From positions 124,001-188,000 of the forward strand of contig NZ_LT635468.1 in the NCBI RefSeq assembly GCF_900120295.1: a DNA stretch of 64,000 nt, written 5' to 3'. The DNA is from Blautia sp. Marseille-P3201T. GTDB taxonomy: Bacteria > Bacillota > Clostridia > Lachnospirales > Lachnospiraceae. Position numbers and translations under genes: made by a program. Numbering within the stretch: the first letter of the stretch is position 1; each line of letters begins with the position of its first letter. This document shows, one piece after another, positions 56,815 through 64,000 of the stretch. The notes beneath the pieces were generated by a model, which was not told the origin of the DNA, did not search any database, and saw only the letters and a program-made list of their open reading frames with translations.

Positions 56815-57473
56815 GTCTTCATCTCCAATCGATATCCTACTTTATTGACTGCTTTTATCATATTTTCTATATGAGCCTTTTTTCGTAGTCTTTGCACATG
56901 CAAGTCCACAGTCTTACCGGTACATTCCAGATTGCCTCCCCAGACTCGCTCATATATGGTCTCTCTGTATAATGCCACGTTTGGATTTTGTGCAAAAAGC
57001 ACGAGCAAATCATACTCTTTCGGTGTTAGCGCTATTTCCTGTTCCTCATATCTGACCACATGCTGTTTCAGGTTGATTGTGAGCTTATCACCAATCCAAA
57101 TAATATCCGAGGTCTTATGAAATCTTCTGAGCACTACCTCAACCCTTGCCAGAAGTTCTACAACCTCAAAGGGTTTTACAATGTAATCCTCTGCTCCCAT
57201 TTTTAAGCCTTTTACCCTATCCTTTGTCGAATTCATTGCCGTGATAAAAATAACCGGAATATCGAAAGGTTTGATATATTCTAACAGTTCAAATCCGTCA
57301 ATATATGGTATCATAATATCCAGAAGGATTAAATCATATCTGTTTTCCTCAATCATATCAGCCGCAGTCTCACCATCATACGCACAAGAACAAAAATATC
57401 CCGCTCCTTTCAGCGACAGCTTTATCAAATCAGAAATAGGTTTTTCATCCTCAACAATTAAAATATTTACCAT
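56811..57473 (-). CDS. OmpR-family response regulator (VanR-like)
   Basis: A 220-residue response regulator with a receiver domain (phospho-acceptor Asp52 in LLDIMIP, Lys in FIVKPFE region) and a winged-helix output domain (about 125-218). Start ATG follows AGGGGGA. First gene of the group that includes the kinase, the unknown protein and the carboxypeptidase. Confidence 0.95.
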   Translation of the reverse strand: MVNILIVEDEKPISDLIKLSLKGAGYFCSCAYDGETAADMIEENRYDLILLDIMIPYIDGFELLEYIKPFDIPVIFITAMNSTKDRVKGLKMGAEDYIVKPFEVVELLARVEVVLRRFHKTSDIIWIGDKLTINLKQHVVRYEEQEIALTPKEYDLLVLFAQNPNVALYRETIYERVWGGNLECTGKTVDLHVQRLRKKAHIENMIKAVNKVGYRLEMKT

Positions 57474-57542
57474 AGCTTTCCCCCTGTCTATATCCTGCGG
57501 CTATTATATATCATAACGGCATCCTTTTGGCATCAAAAAATC

Positions 57543-57824
57543 TTATCTTACGTGAAAGCCTTTTTCATGCTGCTCCTTGGGAAGTGGTTTTCTATCCAGC
57601 CATGAAATCTGAATATACGGGCTTTGATTAATCATCTTCAAAACCCTGTTAATCTGGTCCGCTGTCCCCTGCGCTTCCATCACAACACTGCCATCCCACT
57701 CGTTTGTTACCCATCCGGTAACTCCCGCACTGTCTGCTGCATGCTTTGCCCGATAGCGAAATCCCACGCCCTGTACCCTTCCTGTAAATGTCAGACGTTC
57801 ACGGATGATATTTTGTTCATTCAT
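57543..57824 (-). CDS. acyP: acylphosphatase
   Basis: A 93-residue acylphosphatase with the motif GRVQGVGFRYRAKHAA near residues 16-31, the phosphate-binding loop and its arginine, and Asn in WVTNEWDGSV. It hydrolyses acyl phosphates. Start ATG follows GGAGG. Confidence 0.96.
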   Translation of the reverse strand: MNEQNIIRERLTFTGRVQGVGFRYRAKHAADSAGVTGWVTNEWDGSVVMEAQGTADQINRVLKMINQSPYIQISWLDRKPLPKEQHEKGFHVR

Positions 57825-57883
57825 TTTATCGTTCCTCCTTCCCGTTATAAGAGGTAATTATCTTTTTTCATATTTCTCCATTA

Positions 57884-58969
57884 TCATGAAAACATAAATG
57901 CAGCCAAAATAAACACCGTCAAAAACAAGATATTTGCAGCTGTAAAGTACAAAATATACCTTCCTTTTCGGCTGGGGCCGGAGGCTACAATAAGCCGATA
58001 AGAAATTAAGCTTGCCATTGATGCAATCAGTGTTCCAAGCCCTCCGATATTTGTTCCCACAATCAAAGCTTCCCATTTCTCCGTAAATCCCGATAATAAC
58101 AGCGCAGCCGGAACATTGCTGATTACCTGTGAAGAAGCTACTGCTGTAAGTATCTCGTTGCCGCTGATAATTTCTTTTAAAAAGTCACAAAAAGCCGGAA
58201 TACGCCCCATATTTCCGATAAAAATAAAAAATCCTGCAAATGTAAGCAGCAAAGAATAGTCAATCACCTTTAACGTATCCCTGTCTGCCAAAAAAACAAC
58301 AAAAGCTGTCACAACAGTGACAAACCATACCGGCAATATCTGCGCCACACAGAGCAGACACAGCGCAAACAAAATCGCGTACATTACTTGCTTGTGATAT
58401 TTCTTAAAGGATATCTCCGAAGAAATCTGTAATGTGTGAAGCGGCTGTTTTTTTCGAATGACAATAGTCAAAAAAAGCAGCACCGCCGCAAGAATGGTGT
58501 ACGGAAGCATCAATGCAAGAAATTCTCCCATTTCCATTCCGGATTTCGAATACAAATAGAGATTTTGCGGATTTCCGATTGGAGTAAACATGCTTCCAAG
58601 ATTTGCCGCGATTGTCTGCAACACAACCACCCGAATAATACTCTCCCTCCGGTCAGACATCTCCAATACCTGAATTGCAAATGGCACAAATGTAATAAGC
58701 GCTACATCATTGGTAATCAGCATGCTGGATATAAAACATAAAAAAACAAGTATCAGCTCCAACTGGTGACTATTTTTTACTTTTGTAAGCAATTTATCGG
58801 CCGCCTGCCGAAATATGCCGAGACGATTTGCGCCTGCCATCACTGCCATCAGACAAAACAAAAGCCCAAGCGTATGAAAATCAATATAGCTTAAATATGC
58901 ACTATCCGGCGGAACCGCAAGCGCAGATATAAGTGCAAGTACCCATGCGATAATCAATACAATATTCAT
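57884..58969 (-). CDS. SLC13/ArsB-type anion permease
   Basis: A 361-residue membrane protein with about 10 helices. The motif MLITNDVALITFVPFA near residues 84-99 and a second GNPQNLYLYS near 137-146 identify the citrate transporter/ArsB/NhaD superfamily. The substrate is unknown. Start ATG follows AGAGG. Confidence 0.88.
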   Translation of the reverse strand: MNIVLIIAWVLALISALAVPPDSAYLSYIDFHTLGLLFCLMAVMAGANRLGIFRQAADKLLTKVKNSHQLELILVFLCFISSMLITNDVALITFVPFAIQVLEMSDRRESIIRVVVLQTIAANLGSMFTPIGNPQNLYLYSKSGMEMGEFLALMLPYTILAAVLLFLTIVIRKKQPLHTLQISSEISFKKYHKQVMYAILFALCLLCVAQILPVWFVTVVTAFVVFLADRDTLKVIDYSLLLTFAGFFIFIGNMGRIPAFCDFLKEIISGNEILTAVASSQVISNVPAALLLSGFTEKWEALIVGTNIGGLGTLIASMASLISYRLIVASGPSRKGRYILYFTAANILFLTVFILAAFMFS

Positions 58970-58992
58970 TCTTTTCCTCTTTCCGTTCTTTT

Positions 58993-59257
58993 CTACAAAT
59001 ATTTCCCTAACCGCTCTTTTACCCTCGCTTCAATCTCTTTCATGATATCCAGACATTTTTCTTTATTCATTCCTGCTGCTATGCCTACTGCAAGAATTTC
59101 TTTTTCTCCTGAATGGAAGAGAAAAGGGGCTAATTAAAAATCCTTTTTCAATACAGCTTTTACTATACTGAAACGCAATTTTACAACCGGCTGTCATCGC
59201 CAGCGTCCCGCCCAATCGTTCATTATAATATACTTGTAACGAATTATCTCGTTTCAT
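58993..59257 (-). pseudogene. hipA remnant (N- and C-terminal ends joined)
   Basis: Starting at ATG 59257, frame one reads MKRDNSLQVYYNERLGGTLA and IEKGFLISPFSLPF, the HipA N-terminal hallmark. Near 59112 the sequence jumps into a second frame, which ends with a HipA-like C-terminal helix (NKEKCLDIMKEIEARVKERL) at the stop 58993. Most of the kinase, about 300 residues, is missing. It overlaps the hipB fragment by 14 bases. Confidence 0.75.
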
Positions 59258-59462
59258 TAATAACCTCCTGAATATCCTTATATGGTACATTCGTGAATAT
59301 ACCTCTAAGCTCATCGGCAATATCCAAAGCCATTGCAATCTTCGTCAGTGAAAGTAAGGATATCTTTCCTGTCATTTCAAATCTCTTAATTGAACCATAG
59401 CTCACTCCACTCATAGAAGCCGGTTTTTCCTGTGAAATAGAACCTCTTTTCCTGATAATATA
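59244..59462 (-). pseudogene. hipB remnant (helix-turn-helix antitoxin)
   Basis: The minus-strand frame reads RKRGSISQEKPASMSGVSY..., an XRE helix-turn-helix ending in a HipB-like ALDIADELRGIF tail and a stop at 59244. The N-terminal residues and start codon are lost; the frame closes with a TAA at 59463-59465. The hipA remnant follows directly. Confidence 0.75.
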
Positions 59463-59602
59463 TTATCTATTTTTTATGACTTTCTAATATTTTATATAAT
59501 ATTTTATCCATTTTATTCTATCACACGTTTCTTGTGGTAACAATAATTTATAGCTTCCTTAACTGACTGCCAGTTCAAATGTCCACTTCTCTTTCTTTCA
59601 AA

Positions 59603-59632
59603 AATGGACAATCCCCCTTGGGACTGCCCATT
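59603..59632 (-). terminator. terminator, left duplicated copy
   Basis: AATGGACAATCCC and GGGACTGCCCATT pair and are followed by TTTTT on the minus strand. Nearly identical to the one at 61419-61448. Confidence 0.8.
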
Positions 59633-59645
59633 TAATTACATTTTA

Positions 59646-59770
59646 TTAATACAATTTTGCACCTGCGGGAATTTTATCATCAACCATAAAAATAGTTAAG
59701 CCTTCACCACCATCTTCTTCATGTACTGCTGAAATCAGCATACCACAGGAGTCAATTCCCATCACTTTTC
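59646..59770 (-). pseudogene. tail of a tRNA-binding-domain gene
   Basis: About 40 codons read VMGIDSCGMLISAVHEEDG...IPAGAKLY, the last part of the domain at 61466-61951. There is no start or 5' part. It and the following terminator are a second copy of the right-hand gene's end, about 1.8 kb away. Confidence 0.82.
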
Positions 59771-59832
59771 TTATTTACACCATCTAAGAACTTCATTGTC
59801 GGGAATAATAATATATTATTATACTAGCTCTT

Positions 59833-60231
59833 TCAATACATATTCTTCTTTTTTTCAACCAATTCTACTGCTGTGTCAATTTGTTCCTCTGCTTCTTCTC
59901 TAGTCGCTATATAGAAATCATCATAATCACTGGCATGTCTTATTTCTTCTGCCTCAGCAATCTTCCTTCCCAAAGTTCTTGGAAAAATTTCTGTCTTGAT
60001 ATAATTTTTATTAAAATTCGCAAGGGCATCTTTATGCCTCTTATATGCGTTTCCATCTAAAGCATGAATGGCTGAAATAGCATGATAAATTCCATAATAG
60101 GCTCTGTTATTCACTCCCCTGTATTCTCCTGCATCTAAAAGAATTTTTGCTGATTTTATATCACTTTTAGCAACTTCCAACCTATATAAAACCAAATCTC
60201 GCCTTGTACCCTTTTCATTATGCTGCGTCAA
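59833..60231 (-). CDS. HEPN-domain toxin-like protein
   Basis: A 132-residue helical HEPN protein with the RNase motif R43-x6-H50 in NNRAYYGIYHAISA. In this family the toxin cuts RNA and is neutralised by an MNT partner. The start is TTG at 60231, because GAGGGGG lies 8-9 bases upstream and no other start fits. It overlaps the MNT gene by 14 bases, so both are produced together. Confidence 0.9.
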   Translation of the reverse strand: MTQHNEKGTRRDLVLYRLEVAKSDIKSAKILLDAGEYRGVNNRAYYGIYHAISAIHALDGNAYKRHKDALANFNKNYIKTEIFPRTLGRKIAEAEEIRHASDYDDFYIATREEAEEQIDTAVELVEKKKNMY

Positions 60232-60553
60232 ATAATTTTACCCCCTCACTCGCCACATTTGAATAAAGCGGATACACTTCTACCCACTTATTAAAATGCT
60301 CTTGATTTTTTGCTATCGGCTTAATATCTACATCATAATCCATATTAAAATCATAGGTTATACCAGATAACTCATGACGATACTTTTTAATGTCTATATC
60401 ACTTAAATCCAAAAGCACCATAATATCTATATCCGAGTCCTTTGTATAATCGCCCCTTGCATAAGAACCGTACAAAATAACTGTCTTCAAATGTCTTCCG
60501 TATATTTTACAGAGTAATTCAACATATTGACTTATTAACTCTCTTGTTGTCAT
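60218..60553 (-). CDS. MNT-domain antitoxin-like nucleotidyltransferase
   Basis: A 111-residue minimal nucleotidyltransferase with GSYARGD at 29-35 and the Asp pair at 41 and 43. It pairs with the HEPN protein. Start ATG follows GGTGG. It is similar to the orphan MNT at 53411. Confidence 0.92.
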   Translation of the reverse strand: MTTRELISQYVELLCKIYGRHLKTVILYGSYARGDYTKDSDIDIMVLLDLSDIDIKKYRHELSGITYDFNMDYDVDIKPIAKNQEHFNKWVEVYPLYSNVASEGVKLFDAA

Positions 60554-60603
60554 AGATATACCACCTCATTTATCACTTCTCCAATACAATAGACGAAATT
60601 TCT

Positions 60604-60762
60604 TCATAATATCTCTGCCGACTCTGCCCACACCCCATTTTCTGTTTCCTGCAATGTCTTATACGTTTCAGCCTTATAGAATTTCAATGCGGCTTCCTCA
60701 AAACTGATATGAAAATACTTCTGTCTTTTTTCTATAATATTTATTATAAACGTATTATCCAT
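60604..60762 (-). CDS. small unknown protein (52 aa)
   Basis: A 52-residue frame reading MDNTFIINIIEKRQKYF...FEEAALKFYKAETYK and a stop. Its start is repeated at 61334-61372. The middle resembles short DUF3791-type proteins often found beside toxin-like genes, but this is weak. It may be a truncated gene. Confidence 0.5.
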   Translation of the reverse strand: MDNTFIINIIEKRQKYFHISFEEAALKFYKAETYKTLQETENGVWAESAEIL

Positions 60763-60779
60763 AAACGCGCAATGAGATT
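60741..60779. repeat. 39-bp direct repeat, left copy
   Basis: TTATTATAAACGTATTATCC then a variable part and CGCAATGAGATT; the copy at 61334-61372 is 36 of 39 identical. It covers the start of the 52-codon gene. Confidence 0.8.
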
Positions 60780-60840
60780 ACTTCTTCATTGAAATTTCTA
60801 CGCATAAACTCTTTCTTATTTCAATCTACCTTGATTGGAA

Positions 60841-61284
60841 TTACTTCTTGAATTTATATTTCCCTTTTCCGTGACCTGATACCGGTTCAATAATATCCGC
60901 TTGTACCAAATTGGAAAGAAATTTGGACGCACCTGAACCTTTCAGCTCAAGAAGTTCCATAACTGCACTTCTTCCAAATACTTCCTCAAAACCAAACTTT
61001 TCAAAAAGTCTATGGATATGAACAGTTGTTTTTATTGAGAAACCGTTTCCTTTTTCAAGAAATACACTTTCAATGTCCACTTTTTTGTCTTGAATGTCTA
61101 CTTTTTCATTAGCAATATCCACTTTCTTATTTCCAATGTCCACTTTTTTCTCATTCAAACATCCACTTATGTGTAGATTTCGATTGTGGAGCTCATTTTT
61201 CTCGTTCAAAAGTAGATTTCTGAGAAAGGCATGTTTATAAATTCCCTGAAAGAGTTTGCAATGGATAGAGATATTCGTCTGCAC
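60841..61284 (-). pseudogene. fragment with C-terminal winged helix (Fic- or COG2865-like)
   Basis: A 147-codon frame. The C-terminal 80 residues (HIHRLFEKFGFEEVFGRSAV, SGASKFLSNLVQ, IIEPVSGHGKGKYKF) form a winged helix like the tail of Fic-family or COG2865 ATP-binding proteins. The catalytic domain is missing, and the N-terminal part looks like a remnant. It holds four KVDI heptads from a 21-bp tandem repeat. Confidence 0.65.
61072..61155. repeat. four-unit 21-bp tandem repeat
   Basis: Four units of the form AATGTCCACTTTTTTnnnnnn, beginning at 61072, 61093, 61114 and 61135. On the minus strand each encodes K/E-K-V-D-I-x-x. Unit length is constant with a few base changes. Confidence 0.88.
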
Positions 61285-61333
61285 AATTTTAATATATCTC
61301 TAATCTGTATACAAACATTCATAGTGATGTCTT

Positions 61334-61372
61334 TTATTATAAACGTATTATCCACAAATACGCAATGAGATT
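61334..61372. repeat. 39-bp direct repeat, right copy
   Basis: Copy of 60741-60779 with three base changes. The frame here reads DNTFIIKDITMNV and does not continue as the left gene does. Confidence 0.8.
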
Positions 61373-61418
61373 GTTTCGACACAACAGGAAGATGCTTATT
61401 TCTTCTCTTTCTTCCAAA

Positions 61419-61448
61419 AATGGGCAATCCCCCTCGGGACTGCCCATT
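61419..61448 (-). terminator. terminator after the tRNA-binding-domain gene
   Basis: AATGGGCAATCCC and GGGACTGCCCATT pair and are followed by TTTTT on the minus strand. Duplicated at 59603-59632. Confidence 0.85.
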
Positions 61449-61465
61449 TAATTACATTTTATTTA

Positions 61466-61951
61466 TTAGTACAATTTTGCACCTGCCGGAATTCTGTCAT
61501 CTACCATCAACAGATTTAATCCTTCTTTTCCATCTTCCTCGTGTACTGCTGAAATCAGCATACCGCAGGAGTCAATTCCCATCATTGGTCTCGGCGGCAG
61601 ATTTGTGATTGCGATACAAGTCTTTCCAACCAGCTCTTCCGGTTCGTAATACTCATGAATACCGCTTAAAATCACTCTTTTTTCGTCTGTACCATCATCT
61701 AAAACAAATTTCAAAAGCTTCTTTGATCTCGGTACTGCTTCACATTTCAGAACCTTTACAGCTCTGAAATCAGATTTGCTGAATGTTTCAAAATCAACCA
61801 TTTCTTCAAACAATGGCTCAATTTTCACGTTAGAAAAATCAATTTTTTCTTCCACAACCGGAGTCGCTGCAACTGGTGCTGCTTTCTGTCCTGCATTGTG
61901 TGCTTCATTTTTAGAAGCTCCCTGTGACTTCATTGTGGGGAAAGATTTCAC
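61466..61951 (-). CDS. tRNA-binding (EMAP/OB-fold) domain protein
   Basis: A 161-residue protein whose C-terminal 110 residues (from about 51) form an EMAP-type tRNA-binding domain (KSDFRAVKVLKCEAVPRS, LVGKTCIAITNLPPR, MMGIDSCGMLISA), like the C-terminus of MetRS or Trbp111. The start is GTG at 61951 with a weak ribosome site; a later ATG at 61933 has none. Its 5' end is next to the element's edge. It may be an intact small protein or the 3' part of a longer MetRS-like gene cut by the element. Confidence 0.75.
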   Translation of the reverse strand: MKSFPTMKSQGASKNEAHNAGQKAAPVAATPVVEEKIDFSNVKIEPLFEEMVDFETFSKSDFRAVKVLKCEAVPRSKKLLKFVLDDGTDEKRVILSGIHEYYEPEELVGKTCIAITNLPPRPMMGIDSCGMLISAVHEEDGKEGLNLLMVDDRIPAGAKLY

Positions 61952-62107
61952 GTTTTCTTCATGATTCTTCGGGATGCGTCATTGTACTATATTGTCTAAA
62001 TTTATAAACCTTATAATCACTTCATTATTCGTCATTATTAAATTTACTTTGTTGTCAATTTGCTGTAAACCAAACAAATTGTTGTCATCCGTTATACTAA
62101 GCACTTC
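61952..62107. other. left edge of the integrative element
   Basis: 156 AT-rich bases between the tRNA-binding-domain gene and the integrase stop. The element end and attachment site should be in this stretch. I could not find its partner repeat in the window, so the right end must lie beyond. Confidence 0.5.
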
Positions 62108-63343
62108 TCAAAAAATATCTAATTTTGTTGCTAAATTCTCGAATGACTCTTGTTTCTTTTCTTCTGTTGCTTCCGCATAAATGTCCATCGTTGTTTCAAT
62201 GTTTCTATGTCCCATAATGGATTGAATAACTTTTAAATTTGTTTCATTTTCGCAAAGTCGTGTACAAAAAGTATGTCTCAGATGATGGCAAGAAAAATTA
62301 GGTAGTATAATAGGATCTCTTCGTTCTTTTTTAGCTCGCACCACTTCGTCTGCATTATAACTATTCGCTATACGCTTAATCGTATGATTGACTGTTTGTG
62401 GATTTGGAACCATTCCAAAACGATTACAAAAAATAAATCCTGACATTCCATCAATTTCTGATTCATTAAAACCATTTTCCAGTTGTTCTTCATAAAGCAT
62501 TTCAAAAGCATCTTTCACAATATCCAACATTGGAATTGTACGAATTCCCGCTTCCGTTTTGGGTTTGGATATTCTCAATACACTTTTGTTGCTTTCTGGT
62601 TTTTGATAATAACTCAAACTGTGATTGATACTGACTGTTCTTTTGTCATAATCTAGGTCTTGCCATCGAAGCCCTAATGCCTCACCAATTCTACATCCTG
62701 TTCCAAGCAACACCGTAAACATAGGCCACCAATGATAATATATCGGATGGTTCGCAATATATTCCATAAATGCTCTTTGCTGCTCTACTGTCAATGCATG
62801 TCTGATTCCTCTGTTCTTCCCGGATTCTTTGCTAATTTCTTTCATTACTCCATCAGTAGGATTATTTCGTATAATCTCATCCCGCACTGCCAACTGAAAT
62901 GTTGGATGAAGTAAACAATGAATAGTATCTAATGTTCCTAATGAAATTTTTACTTCATTAAGAAGATAATAATAAAACTGCAATACATCAGAATACTTTA
63001 TATCTGCAATCCGCTTTTTTCCAAAGGTGTCACGTACATAATGATCGTACGTATATAAATATGAACTTTTTGTAGATTCACGCAAATTATACTTCGTGGA
63101 CATATACCGATCAAACGTATCATTCACACTTGCCTTGCCAGCAACATAGAGATCCAATCCGTCCAACTGATCCTTCATCAGTTTAGATTCTTTCTCTCTT
63201 AGTTCTGCCAGATCGTTAGCATATATAAATTTACGTCTACCCATCGGATCTGTATAGGTGTACATGTATCTTTTATCTGATGATCTTTGTACTTCTCCTT
63301 TACGTAAAGTTCTTCCTCGCAAATCTTTTCTTACTTTCGCCAT
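62108..63343 (-). CDS. tyrosine recombinase/integrase of an integrative element
   Basis: A 411-residue integrase with an N-terminal arm-binding domain (to about 65), a core-binding domain (70-170) and a catalytic domain. The catalytic residues are Arg218 (GTGCRIGE), the His353-Leu-Arg356 box (HHLRHTFCTR), His379 (MGHRN) and Tyr389 (DIYAEAT). It resembles Tn916-type integrases. Start ATG follows GGAGG. Its stop faces the element's left edge; the rest of the element continues to the right. Confidence 0.95.
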   Translation of the reverse strand: MAKVRKDLRGRTLRKGEVQRSSDKRYMYTYTDPMGRRKFIYANDLAELREKESKLMKDQLDGLDLYVAGKASVNDTFDRYMSTKYNLRESTKSSYLYTYDHYVRDTFGKKRIADIKYSDVLQFYYYLLNEVKISLGTLDTIHCLLHPTFQLAVRDEIIRNNPTDGVMKEISKESGKNRGIRHALTVEQQRAFMEYIANHPIYYHWWPMFTVLLGTGCRIGEALGLRWQDLDYDKRTVSINHSLSYYQKPESNKSVLRISKPKTEAGIRTIPMLDIVKDAFEMLYEEQLENGFNESEIDGMSGFIFCNRFGMVPNPQTVNHTIKRIANSYNADEVVRAKKERRDPIILPNFSCHHLRHTFCTRLCENETNLKVIQSIMGHRNIETTMDIYAEATEEKKQESFENLATKLDIF

Positions 63344-63376
63344 AATAGTTTCCTCCTCTTAAGAGAGAAGCACTTA

Positions 63377-63550
63377 CTATTTTTTCTGCTCGGATAAAAG
63401 TATCTCTACCCCTTTTAGGACAATGTCCGTTGTATTCATTTTATGTTGTTCGGCGTATGCAAGCATCTGGGAATATAGCTGATCAGGAACACGAATGCTT
63501 AATACTTTCTTCTTTGCATTGTCTGATTTTGGTCTTCCCATCTTTTTCAT
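63377..63550 (-). CDS. ribbon-helix-helix-like small protein
   Basis: A 57-residue protein (MKKMGRPKSDNAKKKVLSIRVPDQ...) with a beta strand (KVLSIRV) and two helices, typical of CopG/MetJ DNA binders. The frame is 16 codons longer; the start at 63550 is chosen because the sequence begins to match the family, although the ribosome site GGAGG is 13 bases away. It lies 33 bp upstream of the integrase and probably regulates it. Confidence 0.7.
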   Translation of the reverse strand: MKKMGRPKSDNAKKKVLSIRVPDQLYSQMLAYAEQHKMNTTDIVLKGVEILLSEQKK

Positions 63551-63661
63551 TTCAGCTCTTATACCTCCTATACCAACATTATACTTTCTGTATGACATAA
63601 AGTCAATTAAAAATGCAGAAAACTATAGAAGTTCTTCTCTCTTATTTTCTCTCTTAAAATT

Positions 63662-63871
63662 TTAATACTCTCGGAATGTTTCCAAATATTTTTCAAATAT
63701 CTCACAATTTACTAAAGCTACTTTATCAATTTTATAGACTGCTTTCGCCTCTTTTGCTAATGCCTGAAATTTTGTCAATCCTAAACTATATTTCTCCGCA
63801 CCTTCTGGATATCTCACGAACTTCTTTTCCATTTTCTTAGTAGCTTCCACATCTTTTCTTGCAAAACCCAT
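63662..63871 (-). CDS. excisionase-like small protein
   Basis: A 69-residue protein with a winged-helix-like pattern (YSLGLTKFQALAKEAKAVYK...) like small excision proteins in Tn916-type and related elements (DUF6462-like). Start ATG at 63871 follows AAAGGAG. Its position upstream of the integrase supports a role in excision. I cannot assign it to Xis with certainty. Confidence 0.68.
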   Translation of the reverse strand: MGFARKDVEATKKMEKKFVRYPEGAEKYSLGLTKFQALAKEAKAVYKIDKVALVNCEIFEKYLETFREY

Positions 63872-64000
63872 TTCACAAAACTCCTTTCCATCTATAAATA
63901 AGAAAGAAAACAAATTTGTCTTCTCATATAACGAAAGGAAATCAATGAATTTTACAGGGTGATTATGAAAAAAAGTTTAAAAAAATAGTTGTCAAAGGAT

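Larger units (their letters stand above)
59578..59832. other. junction DNA between hipBA remnant and HEPN gene
   Basis: Contains a 21-base segment at about 59578-59598 like the repeat unit at 61072-61155, a terminator at 59603-59632, and the tail of a tRNA-binding-domain gene (59646-59770). It is the left junction of the duplicated block. From 59463 to 59577 I see only AT-rich DNA. Confidence 0.5.

Noticed and set aside
53862-57473. Full vancomycin-resistance operon
   Set aside because: Only regulator, kinase and a carboxypeptidase are present; ligase, dehydrogenase or racemase and VanX-type genes are missing.
1-64000. CRISPR array, tRNA or rRNA genes
   Set aside because: No regularly spaced repeat with unique spacers was seen, and no cloverleaf or rRNA-like sequence was recognised.

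Overview
The window looks like chromosome of a gut Firmicute of class Clostridia, most likely a Lachnospiraceae member near Blautia or [Ruminococcus]. The reasons are low-GC codon use, strong GGAGG ribosome sites with several TTG starts, T-box, yybP-ykoY and glycine riboswitches, a FeoA-FeoB fusion, two YhgE/Pip proteins, and many glycoside hydrolases with LacI, GntR and ROK genes. This is a family-level guess from gene content; I see no rRNA or tRNA gene. Nearly everything is on the minus strand except a block at 38.3-42.1 kb.

1-18.4 kb is a mannose-glycan locus of two minus-strand operons. The leftmost runs LacI regulator, two ABC permeases, solute-binding lipoprotein, GH130 phosphorylase, GH38 alpha-mannosidase (cut by the window edge). 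The second runs ROK kinase, GntR regulator, mannose-6-phosphate isomerase-like protein, GH38-like protein, MFS transporter, GH3 glycosidase. Together they could import mannose-containing oligosaccharides, trim alpha- and beta-mannosides, and feed mannose into fructose-6-phosphate.

18.5-38.2 kb holds a Ser/Thr kinase, a 1190-residue Ig-repeat surface protein and an M19 dipeptidase in one operon. It continues with TetR-glgB, AI-2E transporter-tatD, a P-type ATPase behind a manganese riboswitch with a readable terminator, metG behind a T-box, a Na+/amino-acid symporter behind a tandem glycine riboswitch, and a DapF-like racemase overlapping a papain-fold protein.

38.3-42.1 kb (plus strand) carries a MATE exporter, a GH20 hexosaminidase and an ArsR regulator. 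42.3-51.8 kb carries feoAB, a Zn/Cd-type P-ATPase with a separate HMA protein, and two YhgE/Pip proteins. 52-59 kb carries a GH13 amylase, an orphan MNT protein, a VanR/VanS/VanY-like group without ligase genes, acylphosphatase and an SLC13/ArsB-type permease.

59-64 kb is accessory DNA: hipBA remnants, a HEPN/MNT pair, a winged-helix fragment with a four-unit 21-bp repeat, a duplicated tail of a tRNA-binding-domain gene, and the integrase end of an integrative element that continues past the window.

A long imperfect palindrome of one family occurs three times (2.6, 25.0 and 42.2 kb). Its outer arms differ between copies yet pair within each copy. With the kinase/Ig-protein/dipeptidase operon, it is the least explained signal here.
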